A stretch of 8,934 nucleotides of DNA from an uncultured Propionibacteriaceae bacterium. GTDB lineage: Bacteria > Actinomycetota > Actinomycetes > Propionibacteriales > Propionibacteriaceae. Under the pieces are notes generated by a model that had not been told where the DNA came from, did no database searches, and saw nothing but the letters and a program-made list of their open reading frames with translations. Shown piece after piece: positions 5,958 to 8,934 of this stretch; the first letter of the stretch is position 1, and each line of letters starts with the position of its first letter. Made by a program: the position numbers and the translations under genes. The stretch is taken from the NCBI GenBank assembly GCA_947038745.1, contig CAMQXE010000039.1:1-8934 (forward strand), given 5' to 3'.

Positions 5958-5963
5958 AGCCTA
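5958..5963 (-). promoter_or_regulatory. Predicted -10 box of a leaderless promoter for pncB-galE
   Basis: TAGGCT on the minus strand ends 7 nt before ATG 5950. The identical hexamer precedes marC and rph. An AGTCTT direct repeat (5952-5957 and 5966-5971, plus-strand reading) flanks the box, but its significance is unclear. Confidence 0.5.
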
Positions 5964-5987
5964 CGAGTCTTCCTTGGGTTGGTTTGA

Positions 5988-5993
5988 CAGAAT
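5988..5993 (+). promoter_or_regulatory. Predicted -10 box of a leaderless promoter for clpS
   Basis: CAGAAT ends 6 nt before ATG 6000, and an in-frame TGA at 5985-5987 prevents any earlier start. The GGGG at 5994-5997 is too close to ATG 6000 to serve as its Shine-Dalgarno. No -35 box is evident at the usual distance. Confidence 0.48.
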
Positions 5994-5999
5994 GGGGTT

Positions 6000-6305
6000 A
6001 TGAGCATGGAATCAATGCAGCCGCGTGGCGGATTAGTTCTCGAAGATAGCCCTCAGGCTTCTGCTTTAGAACAGAATCCATGGGTCTGCATTGTCTGGGA
6101 CGATCCAATAAATACCACTGCATATGTTGCCCATGTTTTTGCCACCTATTTCAAAATGCCCAGAGGCCGTGCAGAATTGCTCATGTTGCAGGTCCACAAC
6201 AATGGTAAAGCTGTGGTGGCTTCCGGAACTCGCGAGGAGATGGAACGCGACGTGAATGCTATGCAGGGCTACGGCTTGTGGGCCACCGTGGAGAAGGCGG
6301 AATAG
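6000..6305 (+). CDS. clpS: ATP-dependent Clp protease adaptor ClpS
   Basis: A 101-residue cytosolic adaptor that binds N-degron substrates and hands them to the ClpC/ClpA unfoldase of the ClpP protease. The fold is recognisable from WVCIVWDDPINTTAYVAHVF (28-47), corresponding to the strand and acidic/Asn-Thr loop that receive the N-terminal residue, and from LMLQVHNNGKAVV (60-72) with the conserved His. The end LWATVEKA resembles the E. coli C-terminus. About 25 residues of flexible N-terminal extension precede the core, as usual. ATG 6000 is the first start after an in-frame TGA; ATG 6006, with GGGG 8 nt upstream, is a possible alternative. The next gene starts 2 nt after its stop, so clpS and DUF2017 form an operon, divergent from pncB. 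Confidence 0.93.
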   Translation: MSMESMQPRGGLVLEDSPQASALEQNPWVCIVWDDPINTTAYVAHVFATYFKMPRGRAELLMLQVHNNGKAVVASGTREEMERDVNAMQGYGLWATVEKAE

Positions 6306-6307
6306 TC

Positions 6308-6946
6308 GTGGCAGTCTGGAGACGTAACGACATCATCTTCATCGAGCAGACGCTAGGGGAGCTGGTTAGTTTTCGAGAAGCGCTGTGGGAATTATGGGGT
6401 CGGATCGATCCAGATGACCTTGATGAACCAGAGGCTACGGCGACTACCGATCCTTTTGCGCTGTGGGAGAGGTCGTTAGCAGATGCTGAAGCAGACGATT
6501 GCGGGCGTGACCCAATCGTGGATCGGCTATTTCCAAATCCGTACTCCAATGATCCACATGCTGCTGCTGAGTGGCACCGTTATGCTGAACGCGATCAACG
6601 TCGATTGCGCTGCCGGGAGCTACAAATAGCTTTAGATAGCGTGAACTTCACGATCTCAGAGATTGTTGCTGAGCGAGAAGCTGCAGGAAAACCACAAGAT
6701 CTGCGAGTAGACCTGATCGGTATCTTGCAGGTCCAGGCTGATGCTGTGGAGCAGTGGCTGCGTGCTACGAATATCTGTCGTTTAGCTATGACTGAGGTTT
6801 TGCAGATCACAGATGCTGCCAGCGCTGAGGCGCTTGATGATATCGATACAGATGATCCTCGGTTTTACGATGCTGTGCGCTATTGGGCGTTATCGGAGCT
6901 GCAATATCAAATCTTGATTGCCGTTGATGGGGATTTCGGTTACTAG
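6308..6946 (+). CDS. DUF2017 family protein linked to clpS
   Basis: A 212-residue soluble protein of the actinobacterial DUF2017 family, whose function is not known to me. The recognisable core is RDPIVDRLFPNPYSNDPHAAAEW (67-89), followed by HRYAERDQRRLRCREL (90-105) and predominantly helical, acidic sequence. There is no signal peptide, membrane segment or obvious catalytic motif. GTG 6308 is chosen since it follows the clpS stop by 2 nt and is preceded at 10 nt by a purine-rich GAGAAGG (6291-6297); an in-frame GTG or ATG further upstream would lie inside clpS. Tight coupling to clpS, also seen in other Actinobacteria, suggests a role in or near Clp-dependent proteolysis, but that is inference from context only. 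Confidence 0.82.
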   Translation: MAVWRRNDIIFIEQTLGELVSFREALWELWGRIDPDDLDEPEATATTDPFALWERSLADAEADDCGRDPIVDRLFPNPYSNDPHAAAEWHRYAERDQRRLRCRELQIALDSVNFTISEIVAEREAAGKPQDLRVDLIGILQVQADAVEQWLRATNICRLAMTEVLQITDAASAEALDDIDTDDPRFYDAVRYWALSELQYQILIAVDGDFGY

Positions 6947-6999
6947 AGACAGATCTGATTCGTCGGTGGTCAGACGTTACCTTGTTGCCAACCCAGGAC

Positions 7000-7005
7000 T
7001 AGACT
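7000..7005 (+). promoter_or_regulatory. Predicted -10 box of a leaderless promoter for murI
   Basis: TAGACT ends 6 nt before GTG 7012. A partial -35, TTACCT (6977-6982), lies 17 bp upstream. The stretch from the box to the start codon matches the marC promoter at 14 of 15 positions. Confidence 0.52.
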
Positions 7006-7011
7006 TTTGCC

Positions 7012-7830
7012 GTGGCTATCGAGACAGACGCACCGATTGGTATTTTTGATTCCGGTTTTGGCGGATTGACTGTTGCTCGCGCCATCGTCGATCAGCTTCC
7101 CAACGAAGACATTCTTTATCTTGGGGATACTGAACGAACGCCTTACGGCCCACGGCCCTTAGCGCAGGTGCGTGAGTTTGCTCTGGAATGCCTTGATTAT
7201 TTAGTTGATCAAGGGGTGAAAGCCCTAGTTATTGCCTGTAATTCAGCATCATCAGCGGTGCTGCGAGATGCGCGTGAACGCTATAACGTGCCCGTTATTG
7301 ATGTGATCATTCCGGCTGCGCGCCGAGCGGTGGCAACAACTCGTAATGGTCGGATCGGGTTAATTTGCACTGATGCGACGGCAACATCGGGGTCATATCA
7401 AGATGCTTTTGCTATCTCGACTGCAAAACTCGTGACGCAGCCATGCCCGCTTTTTGTGCCGTACGTTGAAAAAGGGATGACGTCTGGCCCTGAGCTGGAG
7501 CGTATTGCTCGGGATTATTTGGCGGCGATTCAGCAAACGGAATGTGACACGTTGATTCTTGGCTGTACGCATTATCCGTTGCTAGAAGGACTTATCTCGT
7601 ATGTTCTTGACGATGGGGTGACGTTGGTCACGAGCTCGGAGGCATGCGCAGCAGAAACTTATCGCACCTTGGTGCGTGCCGGACTGACCCATAACGAGCC
7701 GCGAAAGACATCGCGCAGATTCTTGACGACGGGTGATCCGATTCGTTTTGAGTTGCTGGCTCAGCGGTTATTCTCGGGATGGGTCAGTGGGGTTGAGGGC
7801 GTCACCGTTCCTGCCCGTCGTGACGCATAG
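7012..7830 (+). CDS. murI: Glutamate racemase
   Basis: A 272-residue cofactor-independent racemase converting L-glutamate to D-glutamate for peptidoglycan precursors in the cytoplasm. All hallmark motifs are present: GIFDSGFGGLTV (10-21; Asp13, Ser14), TPYGPR (43-48), ACNSASS (75-81) with the first catalytic cysteine Cys76, and GCTHYPLL (184-191) with the second catalytic cysteine Cys185 and its adjacent His. Length is typical. GTG 7012 is the first possible start, because an in-frame TAG at 7000-7002 lies within the -10 box and no Shine-Dalgarno fits between, so a leaderless message is inferred. It is followed after 36 bp by rph. In mycobacteria a metallo-beta-lactamase-fold gene lies between the two, and it is absent here. 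Confidence 0.95.
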   Translation: MAIETDAPIGIFDSGFGGLTVARAIVDQLPNEDILYLGDTERTPYGPRPLAQVREFALECLDYLVDQGVKALVIACNSASSAVLRDARERYNVPVIDVIIPAARRAVATTRNGRIGLICTDATATSGSYQDAFAISTAKLVTQPCPLFVPYVEKGMTSGPELERIARDYLAAIQQTECDTLILGCTHYPLLEGLISYVLDDGVTLVTSSEACAAETYRTLVRAGLTHNEPRKTSRRFLTTGDPIRFELLAQRLFSGWVSGVEGVTVPARRDA

Positions 7831-7854
7831 GACAAAAATGTCGGTGGCCTCAAC

Positions 7855-7860
7855 TAGGCT
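7855..7860 (+). promoter_or_regulatory. Predicted -10 box of a leaderless promoter for rph-rdgB
   Basis: TAGGCT ends 6 nt before ATG 7867, and an in-frame TAA at 7861-7863 rules out an earlier start. The box overlaps a perfect 10-bp palindrome, GGCTTAAGCC (7857-7866), that abuts the ATG. No -35 is recognised. Confidence 0.5.
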
Positions 7861-7866
7861 TAAGCC

Positions 7867-8589
7867 ATGACTTCTCGTATCGACGCCCGCGCATTAGATC
7901 AGCTTCGTGATATTCGGATTACTCGTCATTGGCTTGACCATGCGGAAGGCTCTTGCCTGGTCGAATACGGTAAGACCCGAGTTCTGGTTGCCGCTAGCGT
8001 AACCGAGGGAGTGCCGCGTTGGCGTAAAGGTAGTGGCCTTGGGTGGGTGACCTCGGAATATGAGATGCTTCCACGCGCTACTAATACCCGCAATGACCGG
8101 GAGTCTCGCAAAGGCAAAGTGGGTGGACGTACTCACGAGATTTCGCGTCTGATCGGGCGTAGCTTGCGCGCTGTTATTGATGACAAAGCACTCGGTGAGA
8201 ACACCATCGTCATCGACTGTGACGTATTGCAGGCTGACGGTGGCACTCGTACTGCTGCGATCACAGGTGCCTATGTGGCATTGGCTGATGCTGTGGAGTG
8301 GTTGCGGGAGCGCTCACTGCTCAAGGGCGAGCCGCTCAAAGATTCAGTAGCGGCAGTGTCGGTAGGCATCATTGATGGCATGGCTATGTTGGATCTGGCC
8401 TATGAGGAAGATTCCCGAGCTGAGGTCGATATGAATATCGTTGCTACGGGTGATGGTCGCCTGATCGAAGTACAAGGTACTGCTGAAGGTGAGCCTTTTG
8501 AGCGTGAAGTATTGAATGTTTTGGTTGATCTAGGGTTGAAGGGCTGTGCTGAGATCACCGAGATGCAGAGAAAGGCGCTAGGTAAGTGA
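7867..8589 (+). CDS. rph: Ribonuclease PH
   Basis: A 240-residue phosphorolytic 3'-to-5' exoribonuclease that trims tRNA 3' ends and other RNAs, normally a hexameric ring in the cytoplasm. Evidence includes the N-terminal [20 protein letters not shown] (14-33), [16 protein letters not shown] (87-102) lining the substrate channel, [16 protein letters not shown] (117-132) with the phosphate-binding Arg128, and the acidic metal-site region [14 protein letters not shown] (177-190). Length fits the family. ATG 7867 is the only sensible start: an in-frame TAA lies two codons before it, and the only G-rich patch (about 7843-7847) is too far to be a Shine-Dalgarno. The stop overlaps the rdgB start, an arrangement conserved in many bacteria. 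Confidence 0.95.
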   Translation: MTSRIDARALDQLRDIRITRHWLDHAEGSCLVEYGKTRVLVAASVTEGVPRWRKGSGLGWVTSEYEMLPRATNTRNDRESRKGKVGGRTHEISRLIGRSLRAVIDDKALGENTIVIDCDVLQADGGTRTAAITGAYVALADAVEWLRERSLLKGEPLKDSVAAVSVGIIDGMAMLDLAYEEDSRAEVDMNIVATGDGRLIEVQGTAEGEPFEREVLNVLVDLGLKGCAEITEMQRKALGK

Positions 8590-8934
8590 TCACGCTCGTC
8601 CTCGCGACACATAATCGTAAGAAGTTGTTAGAACTTCAGCGGATAGTGCAAGGTACTCAGTTTGATGTGAAAAATCTTGATGATTTTCCAGCCTACGAAG
8701 AGCCAATCGAAGATGGCGCTTCATTCGAGGAAAATGCGTTGATCAAAGCGCGGGTAGCAGTGCAAAAGACGGGGTGCCCCGCTCTTGCTGATGATTCAGG
8801 TCTTGAAGTCGATGCACTAAATCAGATGCCTGGTATCCGTTCGGCGCGGTGGAGCGGTCCAAATGCTACAGATGAGAAGAACCTACAGCTAGTCCTTGAC
8901 CAGACTTTTGATCTGGAACAACCATCTGCTCGCT
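8586..8934 (+). CDS. rdgB: RdgB/HAM1 non-canonical purine NTP pyrophosphatase, N-terminal part (3' end outside window)
   Basis: The first 116 residues of a roughly 200-residue enzyme that hydrolyses dITP, ITP and XTP to monophosphates, keeping deaminated purines out of DNA and RNA. Motifs seen are [12 protein letters not shown] (6-17), the nucleotide/metal segment [14 protein letters not shown] (42-55), [13 protein letters not shown] (66-78) with the acidic catalytic pair Asp69/Asp70, and [10 protein letters not shown] (82-91). The start is GTG 8586, overlapping the rph stop (GTGA), with AGAGAAAGG (8567-8575) 10 nt upstream as ribosome site. It is therefore translated from the rph message. 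The reading frame runs off the window with no sign of damage. Confidence 0.93.
   Translation, partial: MITLVLATHNRKKLLELQRIVQGTQFDVKNLDDFPAYEEPIEDGASFEENALIKARVAVQKTGCPALADDSGLEVDALNQMPGIRSARWSGPNATDEKNLQLVLDQTFDLEQPSAR

Noticed and set aside
5705..5959. An 84-codon plus-strand open frame antisense to the 5' part of pncB.
   Set aside because: No domain similarity, lies wholly within pncB, and the pncB frame is clearly intact.
5984..5989. Perfect TTGACA, tempting as a -35 box for clpS.
   Set aside because: A -10 box 17 bp downstream would fall inside the clpS coding region, and TTGACA overlaps the better-placed CAGAAT -10 box. Probably a coincidence.
5951..6007. Upstream ATG at 6007 (minus strand) giving a 19-residue longer nicotinate phosphoribosyltransferase.
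   Set aside because: The extension (Arg/Leu/Thr-rich) is not family-like, overlaps the clpS start and lies beyond the predicted TAGGCT promoter box. ATG 5950 fits better.
6950..6957. CAGATCTG palindrome between DUF2017 and murI as an operator.
   Set aside because: An 8-bp palindrome centred on GATC is expected by chance here given how common GATC is, and it lies far from the murI -10 box.
1..8934. Mobile elements, CRISPR arrays, tRNA/rRNA genes, phage or defence genes.
   Set aside because: I see no transposase, integrase, spaced direct-repeat array or tRNA-like cloverleaf. Nearly all of the sequence is occupied by intact housekeeping-type genes of uniform composition.

Overview
The window looks like ordinary chromosomal core sequence from a moderate-G+C actinomycete. 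A family such as Actinomycetaceae (Arcanobacterium/Trueperella-like) is a guess based on base composition and protein flavour. Evidence for the phylum: an actinobacterial-type ManB C-terminus (GEHSAHYYFRDF), DUF3039, a DUF2510-RDD fusion, the clpS-DUF2017 pair, the murI/rph/rdgB neighbourhood known from mycobacteria, and many start codons sitting directly behind a -10 box, as in leaderless actinobacterial transcripts. I see no mobile element, CRISPR array, tRNA, rRNA or prophage, and no gene with foreign-looking composition.

Layout. 1-725 (+): the 3' end of phosphomannomutase manB and an overlapping Trm112-like zinc-ribbon gene. 765-1703 (+): a cation-diffusion-facilitator transporter of the SLC30A9-like type. 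1704-1846: the longest intergenic stretch, A/T-rich, with repeated AATCTTG words and a small palindrome in the next promoter. 1847-2437 (+): a MarC/YhgN-family membrane protein, convergent with DUF3039 (2486-2749, -). DUF3039 is divergent from a DUF2510-RDD membrane protein (2798-3484, +). A perfect 16-bp hairpin at 3489-3526 separates that gene from the convergent galE. 3540-5950 (-): nicotinate phosphoribosyltransferase followed by UDP-glucose 4-epimerase, 2 nt apart. 6000-6946 (+): clpS and DUF2017. 7012-8934 (+): glutamate racemase murI, RNase PH (rph) and the start of the RdgB/HAM1 nucleotide pyrophosphatase, cut by the window edge.

The genes are mostly housekeeping: mannose activation, metal transport, NAD salvage, galactose/cell-wall sugar supply, N-degron proteolysis, D-glutamate for peptidoglycan, RNA 3'-end trimming and cleansing of the nucleotide pool. 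Genes inside operons (trm112, galE, DUF2017, rdgB) have a purine-rich Shine-Dalgarno sequence and overlap or nearly touch the gene before. Each operon-leading gene instead has a TAnnnT- or CAnAAT-type hexamer ending 6-8 nt before the start codon and usually an in-frame stop just upstream, which points to leaderless mRNAs. Two intergenic regions of 48 and 49 bp hold back-to-back promoters of this kind with almost the same geometry.

I found no clear novel multi-gene system. The best leads are the leaderless and divergent promoter architecture, the repeats before marC, and the unexplained partnership of DUF2017 with clpS.
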